A stretch of 64,000 nt of DNA. Source: Streptomyces sp. SCUT-3 (GTDB lineage Bacteria > Actinomycetota > Actinomycetes > Streptomycetales > Streptomycetaceae). How positions within the stretch are numbered: position 1 is the stretch's first letter; each line of letters opens with the position of its first letter. The notes under the pieces were generated by a model. That model did no database searches and had not been told where the DNA came from. It saw only the letters and a list, made by a program, of their open reading frames with translations. The position numbers and the translations under genes are program-made. Of this stretch, positions 54,496 to 62,768 are shown one piece after another. The DNA lies in assembly GCF_014083985.1 (NCBI RefSeq), contig NZ_CP046907.1, forward strand, positions 2,708,001-2,772,000. Direction: 5' to 3'.

Positions 54496-55326
54496 ATGCC
54501 TCAGCCCAAGGACCTGGACCCTTACGCCTCGCCCAGGGCCTTCTACGGCGCCGAGCTGCGCCGCCTGCGCGAAGCCGCCGGACTGTCCCAGGAGCAGCTC
54601 GGGGAGAAGGTGTTCTGCTCGGGCAACTACGTCGGCCGGTTCGAGGCGGCCACCCGGCGGCCCCAACCGGACGTCTCCCGGCTCTTCGACGAAGCGCTCG
54701 GCAGCGGACAGCACTTCCAGCGACTGTGCGAACTGGCCCGGCAGTCCAAGCACGCCGAGTACTTCGCCGACGCGGCCGAACTGGAGAAACAGGCCCGCAC
54801 CATCAGCGAGTACGCCCCCATGCTGGTCCCGGGGCTCCTGCAGACCGAGTCCTACGCGCGGGCGATCACGTGCGCGACACTGCCGCTCGCCCCGCAGGAG
54901 GAGGTGGAGAAGCACGTCCGGACCCGCATGGACCGGCAGCGTCTCCTTGCCGACCCGACGTCGCCGCAGTTGTGGGCGGTCCTCCACGAGACGGTGCTCC
55001 GAACCCCGATGGGCGGTGCGGATGTCATGCGGGAGCAGCTGCTCCACATCGCCGAACTGGCCCGGTCCCGTCGGGTTCTGATGCAGGTGCTGCCGTTCAC
55101 CGCAGCAGCTCACGCACTTCTGAACGGCATGGCCTCCGTGATGACCTTTTCCGACGCCCCGCCAGTCGTCTACACGGAGGGCGCCGGAACCGGCCAACTC
55201 ATCGAGGATCCGGCGCTGGTGGAGCAGTGCCGGAGGTCATACGATCTGGTCAGGGCTGCCGCGCTCTCCCCGGTGGAGTCCCTGACCATGCTCGAATCAG
55301 TGGCCGAGGGATACAGGACACCATGA
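54496..55326 (+). CDS. XRE-family regulator with DUF5753 domain
   Basis: This 276-residue protein starts at ATG 54496 with GGGGGA 10 nt upstream. The N-terminal helix-turn-helix is AELRRLREAAGLSQEQLGEKVFCSGNYV. The C-terminal part (YAPMLVPGLLQTESYARAI ... PQLWAVLHETVLR) is the DUF5753 ligand-like domain. Its stop overlaps the DUF397 start as ATGA. Such pairs are frequent in Streptomyces and in some cases act like AbaA/BldB-type developmental or antibiotic regulators. Confidence 0.93.
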   Translation: MPQPKDLDPYASPRAFYGAELRRLREAAGLSQEQLGEKVFCSGNYVGRFEAATRRPQPDVSRLFDEALGSGQHFQRLCELARQSKHAEYFADAAELEKQARTISEYAPMLVPGLLQTESYARAITCATLPLAPQEEVEKHVRTRMDRQRLLADPTSPQLWAVLHETVLRTPMGGADVMREQLLHIAELARSRRVLMQVLPFTAAAHALLNGMASVMTFSDAPPVVYTEGAGTGQLIEDPALVEQCRRSYDLVRAAALSPVESLTMLESVAEGYRTP

Positions 55327-55538
55327 GCACTGCATACGACCTGAGCACTGCGGCCTGGTACAAGTCCTCCCACAGTGACGGGCAGGGCGGTAGCTGCGTC
55401 GAGGTCGCGGGGGGCTTCGACGGGGTCGTGCCCGTGCGGGACAGCAAGGACCCCGAGGGGCCGGCGCTCGTCTTCCCGGCGGAGAGCTGGGCCTGTTTCG
55501 TCTCCGCCGTCAAGGACGGGGCGTTCCCACTCGTCTGA
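55323..55538 (+). CDS. DUF397 protein
   Basis: This 71-residue protein starts at ATG 55323, overlapping the regulator stop. AAWYKSSHSDGQGGSCVEVA, followed by VPVRDSKDPEGPALVF, is the DUF397 signature. It is presumed to modulate the partner regulator; direct evidence is lacking for this pair. Confidence 0.95.
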   Translation: MSTAYDLSTAAWYKSSHSDGQGGSCVEVAGGFDGVVPVRDSKDPEGPALVFPAESWACFVSAVKDGAFPLV

Positions 55539-55601
55539 CCGGCCGGCCACGGCAGTTCGCACCGGCCGGGGTGTTGCCGCCGCTCCGGGCGGATCCTGCG
55601 G

Positions 55602-56093
55602 TCAGTAGGCCGCGGGGGCTGCCGGGCCGGGGCAGGCGCGCTCGGCGTTGCGCCGCCACAGGCCGAGCAGCAGGGGCGAGTCCGAGGGCGGCGGGTTGAC
55701 GGGGCAGACGTCGAAGTGGCTGATCCGGCAGCGGTCGGTGGGGTTCGCCCCGCCGATGTTGACGGCGGTGCCGTCGCCCGCGACCCGCCACCGCCGACCG
55801 GGCGGGACGGTGCCGGTCGGCCAGGTGCCGGGGTCGAGGAGCATCCAGCGTCCCCCCACCGTGCGGTGCCAGCCGGCGTCCGCGCCGCACCGGTCGCAGG
55901 CCGTGGTGGCGGGGGTGCGCGGGTCCGGCACGGTGGTGCCGGTCCGGGCAGCCGCCGCTGCCAGGAAGGGCAGCACGTCCTCGACGGCCCTGCCGATCGG
56001 GACGGGGTCGCGGGAGGGGCGGGCGGGCTGTGCCGCCACACGGGTCGAGCCCCGCCAGTACCGGTTCACGGTGTCGGTCCCCCTGTCGGTCAT
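55602..56093 (-). CDS. DUF6083-like protein
   Basis: This 163-residue protein starts at ATG 56093, overlapping the upstream stop as ATGA. CDRCGADAGWHRTVGGRWMLLDPG, WRVAGDGTAVNIGGANPTDRCRISHFDVC and the conserved GRRW fit the DUF6083 family. The four cysteines and the two histidines suggest a zinc site. It is cotranscribed with the DUF402 gene. Function is unknown. Confidence 0.8.
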   Translation of the reverse strand: MTDRGTDTVNRYWRGSTRVAAQPARPSRDPVPIGRAVEDVLPFLAAAAARTGTTVPDPRTPATTACDRCGADAGWHRTVGGRWMLLDPGTWPTGTVPPGRRWRVAGDGTAVNIGGANPTDRCRISHFDVCPVNPPPSDSPLLLGLWRRNAERACPGPAAPAAY

Positions 56094-56812
56094 CCGAATT
56101 CACCTTCTTCATTCCCGTCCGACGGGCGTTCTGCACCGCCGGGGAGGCGCGGAACGGGGCGGGGCGGGAGGGGTGGAGCGGTCCAGGAGCGGGGCGGGGC
56201 GAAGTCGCACCAGGTCCCGTCGAAGGGGAAGGCGCGGGCCTCGGCGAGGCGGGCGACGCGCTCGCCCTCCTCGCGGATCGCGACGGCCTCCTCGGCCGTC
56301 CAGTGGGCGGGGTGGCCGGTCATGCGGGCGAAGGACTCCTCGTCCTTCCACCGCCAGGTGCGGTCCGGGGCCACGAGGAGGTCGAGTTCGTGGTCGGCGA
56401 CGTCCAGGTCGTCGCCCCGGCGGGTGCGGTGCTCGAGGTTGACGTACCAGCCGCGGAATCTCGGCCGGGCCCCGGGGAGCCGTCCGGGCGCGAAGAGCCA
56501 CAGGACCGCGTGGGCCGCCCCCGTCGGCTGGTGGATCAGGGCGTGGCCGGACGACCAGCGGGCGGCCCGGAACGGGTAGCCGCCCTCGGGCCGCGCCTCG
56601 GGCGCGACGTCCCTGAGGTGGGCGCCGCCGGGCAGGTCCGCCCGCCACATCGGCGTGCCCCGGCTCAGCCACAGCAGCAGGCCGCCGGCGGTGTGCTCGA
56701 CGACCCGCACGGGGACCGACGTGCTCAGGTGGCCGCCGACGTGCAGGTTCCAGTGCAGGACCCGCCCCGGTTCGAGGTGCATGCCCGCGATGGTGGCATC
56801 CGCCACTGACAT
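56090..56812 (-). CDS. DUF402-domain protein (FomD-like)
   Basis: This 240-residue protein starts at ATG 56812, with an internal ATG at 56782 possible. The DUF402 core shows RFRGWYVNLEHRTRRGDDLDVADHELDLLVAPD, with the conserved Trp-Tyr, Asn and Asp ligands that in FomD bind metal and hydrolyse nucleotide phosphates or phosphonates. RTWRWKDEESFARM is the last motif. The N-terminal HWNLHVGGH is a beta barrel strand. It may act on a nucleotide diphosphate; the substrate is unknown. Confidence 0.85.
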   Translation of the reverse strand: MSVADATIAGMHLEPGRVLHWNLHVGGHLSTSVPVRVVEHTAGGLLLWLSRGTPMWRADLPGGAHLRDVAPEARPEGGYPFRAARWSSGHALIHQPTGAAHAVLWLFAPGRLPGARPRFRGWYVNLEHRTRRGDDLDVADHELDLLVAPDRTWRWKDEESFARMTGHPAHWTAEEAVAIREEGERVARLAEARAFPFDGTWCDFAPPRSWTAPPLPPRPVPRLPGGAERPSDGNEEGEFG

Positions 56813-56890
56813 CGACGGTGGTGCGCGGGTTCCGGCGGGCGCCGCCCTGCTGCCGGCCGAGGCGGTGGGGCGGGGGCGTGCCGGGCGGGG

Positions 56891-57595
56891 TCAGGCGTGG
56901 TGGTGGCCGAGGATGCCGCGTTCGTAGGCGGTGGCGACCGCCGCCGCACGGTCGTTGACGCCGAGCTTGTCGTAGACGTGGGACAGGTGGGTCTTCACCG
57001 TCGCCTCGCTGATGAACAGTTCGGCGGCGATCGCCCGGTTCGAGGTGCCCCGGGCGACGAGGGCGAGCACTTCCCGCTCCCGGCTGCTCAAGGGGGCGCC
57101 TGCGGGCGTCCGCACCCGGTGGACCAGGCGTGAGGCGACGGCGGGCGACAGCACCGTCTCCCCGGCGGCCGCCGCCCGGACGGCGGCGAACAGGTCCGCG
57201 CGCGGGGCGTCCTTGAGGAGGTAGCCGGTGGCCCCGGCCTCGATGGCCGGCAGGGTGTCGGCGTCGGTGTCGTAGGTGGTCAGGACGAGGACCTTCGGGC
57301 GCAGACCGCGCCGGACGATCTCCGTGATCGACTCGACGCCGCCGACGCCGGGCATCCGCAGGTCCATCAGGACCACGTCCGGGCGCAGGCGTTCGGCCGC
57401 GGCGACGCCCTCGGCGCCGTCGGCCGCCTCCCCCAGGACCTCGAACTCGTCCGAGGAGGCGAACATCCCGCGCAGCCCGTCGCGCACCACGGGGTGGTCG
57501 TCGACGATCACCAGCGTGACGGGGCGCGGCCCGGGGGCGGAGGCGGGTTCGGGGGCAGAGGCCGGCGCGGGTTCGGGGGTGCGGTGGTCAGCCAT
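56891..57595 (-). CDS. NarL-type response regulator
   Basis: This 234-residue protein starts at ATG 57595, with an 8-nt overlap of the histidine kinase end. A Pro/Ala-rich leader precedes the receiver domain: VTLVIVDDHPVVRDGL (acidic pair), VVLMDLRMPG (phosphorylated Asp), VLVLTTYDTD and GYLLKDA. The LuxR-type helix-turn-helix is LSSREREVLALVARGTSNRAIAAELFISEATVKTHL. Paired with the kinase, it probably controls the ABC genes in its own operon. Confidence 0.96.
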   Translation of the reverse strand: MADHRTPEPAPASAPEPASAPGPRPVTLVIVDDHPVVRDGLRGMFASSDEFEVLGEAADGAEGVAAAERLRPDVVLMDLRMPGVGGVESITEIVRRGLRPKVLVLTTYDTDADTLPAIEAGATGYLLKDAPRADLFAAVRAAAAGETVLSPAVASRLVHRVRTPAGAPLSSREREVLALVARGTSNRAIAAELFISEATVKTHLSHVYDKLGVNDRAAAVATAYERGILGHHHA

Positions 57596-58970
57596 GGCGC
57601 ACCAACGGTACGCGGGCGGAGACGGCCGTGCCCCGCCCCGGCTCGGACTCGACGTCCAGGGCCCCGGCGACGCGCTCGGCGCGCCTGCGCATGCCGGTGA
57701 GACCGAAGCCGCCCGCGGCGGACCGCTCGGGCAGGGCACGCGGGTCGAAGCCGCACCCGTCGTCGCGGACGTCGAGGACCGCCTCGCCGGCCGTGTAGGA
57801 GAGGGTGACGACCACGCGGGAGGCCGAGGCGTGCCGGGCGGCGTTGGCCAGGGCCTCCTGGGCTATGCGCAGCAGGGTGGCCTCGATCTCCTCGTGCAGC
57901 GGCTCGGCCGGTCCGGTGACGACCAGTTCGGCGCGGGCCCGGCCCGCGGAGGCCGCCTGCCAGTCGGCGACGGCCCGGCGCAGCGCCTGCGGCAGGGTGT
58001 CGTGCTCGAGTGCGGCCGGGGCGAGGTCGTGCACCGACCGGCGGGCGTCGTTGAGGCTCTGCCGGGCCAGCGCCGCGGCCCGCTCGACGCGTGCGCGCGC
58101 GGCCTGCGGGTCGGCGTCGTCGAGGGCCGCCTGGAGCTGGGTGACGATCCCGGCCAGCCCCTGGGCGATGGTGTCGTGGATCTCGGCGGCCAGGCGGCGG
58201 CGTTCGTCGTCCACGCCGGCCTCGCGGGCCTGGGCGACCAGTTGGGCGTGCAGGCCGGCGTTCTCCGCCAGCGCCTGCTCCAGCCGGACGTTGGCGCGCT
58301 CCAGTTCCCCGATGGTGTCGAGCCGCTCCTTCCTCGCGGCGTCCTCACGCAGGGTCAGCTGGCTGAAGAACAGGGCGAGCGAGGTGTTGAGGACGAAGAG
58401 CACGCCGAAGGCGGTCCACGTCTCCACGCTCCGCGGGGGCAGCCCCCCGGACTGGGAGCCGGCCATGATCAGCGCGGTCGCGACCAGGCCGGTGCGCGCG
58501 CTCCGCTGCGGGAAGTAGCGGTGGACGTCGAAGTAGCCCAGCGTCGCGAAGATCGAGAAGAACGGGTTCAGCCAGGTCGCCGCGAAGGCGAGGACCGTGC
58601 GGGCGGCGAAGTGGACGCGGCCGGCACGCGAGTGCCGGCCCCCGCGGGCCGCCGGGAGGCCGGACCGGTCGTGCACGACCTGCAGGGCCAGGAGCGCCGC
58701 GGCCACCGCGACGAGCGCGTACCGCTCGCCCCGGCTCATGAGGACCTGCGCGCTGGCGGCGGAGGCGGCCGCGGCCAGGAGGAGGAGCGCGTACGGGCCC
58801 CAGCGGTAGAACCGGTCCCACCACTGGTCCACGGCGGGCTCCCCTCCGCCGTGGGGGTACCGCCCGTGGGAGAGGTACCGCCCGTCGGTGGGGACGGCCG
58901 GCCGTACGCCGGCCCGGCCGTCCCCGTCGGCGGCGTCCTCCGGGCGGACGGCCGGGCCCGCCTGCGTCAT
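57588..58970 (-). CDS. HisKA_3-type sensor histidine kinase
   Basis: This 460-residue kinase starts at ATG 58970, overlapping the permease stop as ATGA. Five to six membrane helices lie within residues 50-220 (YALLLLAAAASAASAQVL, ARTVLAFAATWLNPFFS). DDERRRLAAEIHDTIAQGLAGI is the phospho-accepting His box, and QEALANAARHASA and DDGCGFDPRALP are the ATPase N and G1 boxes. It phosphorylates the adjacent regulator. The sensing part is only membrane helices, as in kinases that sense cell-envelope stress or antibiotics. Confidence 0.95.
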   Translation of the reverse strand: MTQAGPAVRPEDAADGDGRAGVRPAVPTDGRYLSHGRYPHGGGEPAVDQWWDRFYRWGPYALLLLAAAASAASAQVLMSRGERYALVAVAAALLALQVVHDRSGLPAARGGRHSRAGRVHFAARTVLAFAATWLNPFFSIFATLGYFDVHRYFPQRSARTGLVATALIMAGSQSGGLPPRSVETWTAFGVLFVLNTSLALFFSQLTLREDAARKERLDTIGELERANVRLEQALAENAGLHAQLVAQAREAGVDDERRRLAAEIHDTIAQGLAGIVTQLQAALDDADPQAARARVERAAALARQSLNDARRSVHDLAPAALEHDTLPQALRRAVADWQAASAGRARAELVVTGPAEPLHEEIEATLLRIAQEALANAARHASASRVVVTLSYTAGEAVLDVRDDGCGFDPRALPERSAAGGFGLTGMRRRAERVAGALDVESEPGRGTAVSARVPLVRHG

Positions 58971-59803
58971 TCCCATCGGAACCAGCGGGCCGAGACCGCG
59001 ATCAGCACGACCGCCCACAGCGCGGACACGCCCAGGAGCGTCCAGTCCGGCCAGTCGCCGGCCGCGGCCTGCCCGAGGGCCCGGGCGGCGGCGCCCAGCG
59101 GCGTGGCCTGCACGATCGTCTGCAGGGTCTGGGGCATCGTCTGGACCGGCGCCCAGACGCCCGCCGAGAACATCGTCGGGAAGAACACGATCGTGCCGAA
59201 GGCGGCCGCGATCTTCACGGTCCGGGACAGGGCGGCGATCACCGTGCCGGTCGCGAGCGCGGCCAGCGCCGCGAGGACGAACGCCACCGCGTACCCCAGC
59301 GGCTGCCGCGGCAGCGCGACGCCGAAGGCCAGGCGGCCGACGGCCAGCGCGAGGACGGCCGAGACGAGTACCGCGGCGCCGTGCAGGACGACCTGGGAGA
59401 GCAGCAGGGCCACCGGCCGCGCCGGGGTGGTGGACAGGCGGCGCAGGATGCCGCGCTCGCGGTAGCCGGTGAGGACGTTGGGCATGGACTGCACGCCCGC
59501 CGTGATCGTGGAGAGCAGCAGCGCCACGGGCACGTACAGGTCGACGACCCGCAGGCCGCCGAGGTCCTTCGACGGCTCCCGGAAGGCCGGGACGAGGCCG
59601 AGGACCGTGAGCAGGGCCGTGGGGAAGAGCACGATCCAGAACCACGCCCCGGGTTCGCGGGCGAAGAGCCGGGCCTCCGCCCGCAGCACGGCGACGGACA
59701 CGGACACGACGGAGGGCGCAGGTGCGGGGGCGGTCGCCGGCCCGGAGGCGGGCGCGGATGCGGACGCGGATGCGGACGCGGACGCGGAAGTGGGAGCGGG
59801 CAC
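58967..59803 (-). CDS. ABC-2 type permease
   Basis: This 278-residue membrane protein starts at GTG 59803, one base after the ATPase end. An Ala/Ser repeat (SASASASASASAP) precedes six helices, among them WIVLFPTALLTVLGLVPAF and FGTIVFFPTMFSAGVWAPV, typical of DrrB-like drug exporters. With the ATPase it should form an exporter in the membrane. The DNA repeat GCGGACGCGGATGCGGACG (59755-59790) encodes the N-terminal Ser/Ala run. Confidence 0.92.
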   Translation of the reverse strand: MPAPTSASASASASASAPASGPATAPAPAPSVVSVSVAVLRAEARLFAREPGAWFWIVLFPTALLTVLGLVPAFREPSKDLGGLRVVDLYVPVALLLSTITAGVQSMPNVLTGYRERGILRRLSTTPARPVALLLSQVVLHGAAVLVSAVLALAVGRLAFGVALPRQPLGYAVAFVLAALAALATGTVIAALSRTVKIAAAFGTIVFFPTMFSAGVWAPVQTMPQTLQTIVQATPLGAAARALGQAAAGDWPDWTLLGVSALWAVVLIAVSARWFRWE

Positions 59804-59804
59804 G

Positions 59805-60767
59805 TCAGCCCTCTCCTCTCTCGGCGGCGGCAGCGGGCGCAGCCGGGAAGGGGGCGGGGACGGAGGCGGGGGTGCGGCCGGTGAGGTCGAGGAACGCGTC
59901 GTCCAGGGTGGCGTCCGCGATGCGCAGCCGCCGGGCGGTGATCCCCCGGCGGGCCAGCAGGGAGACGACCGCGTCGACCGTCTCGTCGGTGCCGTCGACG
60001 GTCAGGCGGCCGTCCCGTTCCCGGACCGAGACGGCGCCCGGAAGCGCCTCGAGCTCGCCGCTGCCGACGGGCTCGGAGGGGGTGAAGGAGATGACGGTGG
60101 GGCTCGCGGCGCCGCTGACCAGTCCGGACGGCGTGTCCAGTGCCGCGACCCGCCCGGCGTCGATCACCGCGACGCGGTCGCACAGGTGCTGCGCCTCCTC
60201 CATGAAGTGCGTGACGAGCAGGACGGTCACCCCCGAGGCGCGCACCTCCTCGATCAGCGCCCACGTGTCGCGGCGGCCGCGCGGGTCGAGGCCCGTGGTC
60301 AGCTCGTCCAGCACGACCAGCCGGGGGCTGCCCACGAGGGCGAGGGCGATGAACAGGCGCTGCTTCTGGCCGCCGGACAGGGAGGCGAAGCGGGAACGCA
60401 GGTGGGCGGTGAGCCCGAGCCGCTCCGCCAGCGGGCGCCAGTCGGCGGGGCGGCGGTAGAAGGCGCTGTAGAGCTCCAGCGCCTCACGGACGGTCAGCTT
60501 CGCCTGGAGCTCGCTCTCCTGGAGCTGCATTCCGAGGATCTGCCGCACCTCGTCGCGGTCGGTGCGCGGGTCGATCCCGGCGACGCGGACCGTCCCGGCG
60601 TCCGGGACCCGCAGCCCCGCGACGCACTCCACGGTGGTGGTCTTCCCCGCGCCGTTGGGGCCGAGGATGCCGAAGATCTCGCCCTCCCCGACCGTGAACG
60701 ACACCCCGTCCACCACGGTCCTGTTCCCGTAGGCCTTGCGCAGGCCGTCGACTTCGATGATGGGCAT
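59805..60767 (-). CDS. DrrA-like ABC transporter ATPase
   Basis: This 320-residue ATPase starts at ATG 60767, with GAAGGAT 6 nt upstream. Walker A is GPNGAGKTT, the Q-loop MQLQESELQ, the signature LSGGQKQRL, Walker B LVVLDELTTGLDP and the H-loop VTHFMEEA. The C-terminal 100 residues form an accessory domain as in DrrA. It is first in the operon ATPase-permease-kinase-regulator, which faces an NRPS region, so peptide self-resistance is a reasonable guess. Confidence 0.95.
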   Translation of the reverse strand: MPIIEVDGLRKAYGNRTVVDGVSFTVGEGEIFGILGPNGAGKTTTVECVAGLRVPDAGTVRVAGIDPRTDRDEVRQILGMQLQESELQAKLTVREALELYSAFYRRPADWRPLAERLGLTAHLRSRFASLSGGQKQRLFIALALVGSPRLVVLDELTTGLDPRGRRDTWALIEEVRASGVTVLLVTHFMEEAQHLCDRVAVIDAGRVAALDTPSGLVSGAASPTVISFTPSEPVGSGELEALPGAVSVRERDGRLTVDGTDETVDAVVSLLARRGITARRLRIADATLDDAFLDLTGRTPASVPAPFPAAPAAAAERGEG

Positions 60768-61119
60768 GCCCCGATCCTTCCCGAACCGCCGGGCCCGGGC
60801 ATCGGCCGTCGAGGTCGACACGGGGTCATCCGATCGGGGGATACCTGGCTCCACCCCCGACCTGGCAGTACGGTCGCCCCCCGGTTCGGCGCGGACGACC
60901 CCCGCAGCGCCGGTCACCGCCCGCGCACCGGCCGTCACACCGGGTACCTACTCGCGAGTCATACCCCTGTGAGCTGTGCTTTTCGGAGTGGGCCGGAGTG
61001 ACTTGAGTTGCCTGTCGGGATGAATGAGGCTGAATCCACGGGGGCGGGTCAGCTCTACCCGTAAGGGTGGAGCCAGCCATTCCTTGACCGGTTCGGCACA
61101 TGGGGGGTTCGGCGCACAC
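60768..61119. promoter_or_regulatory. Divergent promoter region of ABC operon and cyclase-like gene
   Basis: This 352-bp gap contains no gene and must hold promoters for both directions. It includes an AT-richer part (60940-61030) and a small palindrome ACCCGTAAGGGT near 61055-61070. I cannot identify exact promoter boxes. The response regulator probably binds here. Confidence 0.5.
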
Positions 61120-62502
61120 ATGGACAGCGATTTCCTCTCCGGCACGCTTCGCGAGGTGGCCCGCCGGCACCGAATACCGGGAGCGCAGCTCTCCCTGTAC
61201 CGGGACGGCGAACTGCACGAGGCCTGCCACGGGGTGGAGCGGGTCGGCGGCGGGGCTCCGGTCACCACCCGCTCCCGGTTCGCCTACGGCTCGGTGAGCA
61301 AGGTGTTCACCGCGGCCCTGGCGCTGCAGCTGGTCGAGGACGGCGATCTCGACCTCGACGAGCCGATCACCGCCGCCCTGGGCAGCACGGCCGTCCCGCC
61401 CGGCCACCCGATGCGGTCGGTGACGATGCGCCGGCTCCTCAGCCACACGGCCGGCCTGGTCTCCGACCACGAGGGCGAGCCGCTGCGGTCCTCCTCGCTG
61501 CGCCGCTACTTCGAATCCGTCCTGCACGTCGACCCGGTCGGCCCGCCCGGCGCCGCGTTCTCGTACTCCAACACCGGCTACGCCGTCGCCGCGTACGTGG
61601 TGGAGGTGCTGTCCGGCCAGAGCTGGTGGGACTCGCTGGAGGCGTACCTGGCCAAGCCGGCCGGCCTGGACCTGTCCTTCGTCCACGACCCGCGGATGCG
61701 GACGACCGGCTGCACCACGGTCAGCGGCCACGCCGTGGACCCCCGCACCGGCCGCGCCGAGCCCGTGGACTTCTACGTCGAGTCGACCCTGGTGGCGGCC
61801 GGGGGCGTGGCGGGCAGCGCCACGGACCTGGTCGCCTTCGGCCGTGCCTTCCTCCCGGAGGCGGACGCCGCCGAGGACTGCGTGGTCGCCGGCCCCGAGG
61901 TGCTGGCCGAGATGGGCCGGCCCGTCCCGGCGGCCGACCCGTTCGGCCTGGCCGCCGGATGGGGCGCAGGCTGGGGCCTCTTCCCCGCCGGCGGCGGCGC
62001 CTCCGGGGACCCCGGCGGCCCGCTGTGGCTCGGCCACGACGGCACCCTCGACGGCGGCTCGTGCAACGTCCGGGTCAACCCGTCCACCGGCACCGCCCTG
62101 GCCTTCACCACCAACTCCACCACCGGACTGGCCGCCTGGGAGGACCTGGCCGACGCGCTGGACGACGCCGGACTGCGGGTGGGCCGCTACCGCCAGCCCG
62201 CCCCGAGCAGCCTGCCGTACCGGGCGGGCGAGCGGCTGACCGGCGAGTACGTCAACGGGGACCTGGGCATCCGCGTCTCCCCCGGGCGCGGCGGCAGCCT
62301 GCGGTTCGACGTCCGCAACGGGCTCTCCGGCGTCCTGACGGTCGGCTCCGACCTCACCTTCTCCGTGCGGACGGCGGACCGCGACGAGGTGGTGTTCAGC
62401 GGCCGCTTCCTGGCCTCCCGCGGATCCGGCCCGGTGGACCTGATGCAGTACAACGGGCGGACGCTGTGCCGGAGCGAGGCCCTCGTCCGGCACGTCGCCT
62501 GA
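61120..62502 (+). CDS. Penicillin-binding-protein-type hydrolase, SurE-like peptide cyclase candidate
   Basis: This 460-residue protein starts at ATG 61120 (MDSDFLSGTLREVA). It is a serine beta-lactamase/PBP fold: S58-V-S-K61 gives the nucleophile and base, Y149-S-N151 the second motif, and HDG near residue 305 the third. The last ~90 residues (TGEYVNGDLGIRV ... FSGRFLASRG) form a lipocalin-like beta domain. No signal peptide is present, so it works in the cytoplasm. Stand-alone enzymes with exactly this layout (SurE family) release and cyclise peptides from NRPS carriers that lack a thioesterase domain. The NRPS gene starts 267 bp later on the same strand. A general esterase or D-amino-peptidase is the alternative. 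Confidence 0.82.
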   Translation: MDSDFLSGTLREVARRHRIPGAQLSLYRDGELHEACHGVERVGGGAPVTTRSRFAYGSVSKVFTAALALQLVEDGDLDLDEPITAALGSTAVPPGHPMRSVTMRRLLSHTAGLVSDHEGEPLRSSSLRRYFESVLHVDPVGPPGAAFSYSNTGYAVAAYVVEVLSGQSWWDSLEAYLAKPAGLDLSFVHDPRMRTTGCTTVSGHAVDPRTGRAEPVDFYVESTLVAAGGVAGSATDLVAFGRAFLPEADAAEDCVVAGPEVLAEMGRPVPAADPFGLAAGWGAGWGLFPAGGGASGDPGGPLWLGHDGTLDGGSCNVRVNPSTGTALAFTTNSTTGLAAWEDLADALDDAGLRVGRYRQPAPSSLPYRAGERLTGEYVNGDLGIRVSPGRGGSLRFDVRNGLSGVLTVGSDLTFSVRTADRDEVVFSGRFLASRGSGPVDLMQYNGRTLCRSEALVRHVA

Positions 62503-62518
62503 CCGGCCGCGGCCGGTC
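62501..62518. terminator. 18-bp palindrome at the end of the cyclase-like gene
   Basis: GACCGGCCGCGGCCGGTC is a perfect palindrome overlapping the TGA stop, followed by several further CGGCCGGTC copies to about 62562. It may form a stem-loop slowing transcription before the NRPS gene. Confidence 0.5.
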
Positions 62519-62768
62519 AGGCGGCGATCCAGCGGCCGGTCCAGCGGCCGGTCCCGCGGCCGGAGCGCCCCGCCCCGGCACGTCGGCCCCCTCGCCCGCC
62601 CGCCGCGTCCCTCGCCGCCCCTGCACGTCCCGCGCCGTCCCGCACGATCCGCGCCGCCGGCCCGGCCGGCGGCCGCGACCCATGCCCGTACGAAGCCGTG
62701 CCCGGGTGCAGCACGCTCTCCTGCCTCACCGCGGCACGGCTCACCGCGAACAATGAGGAGTAGGAACC

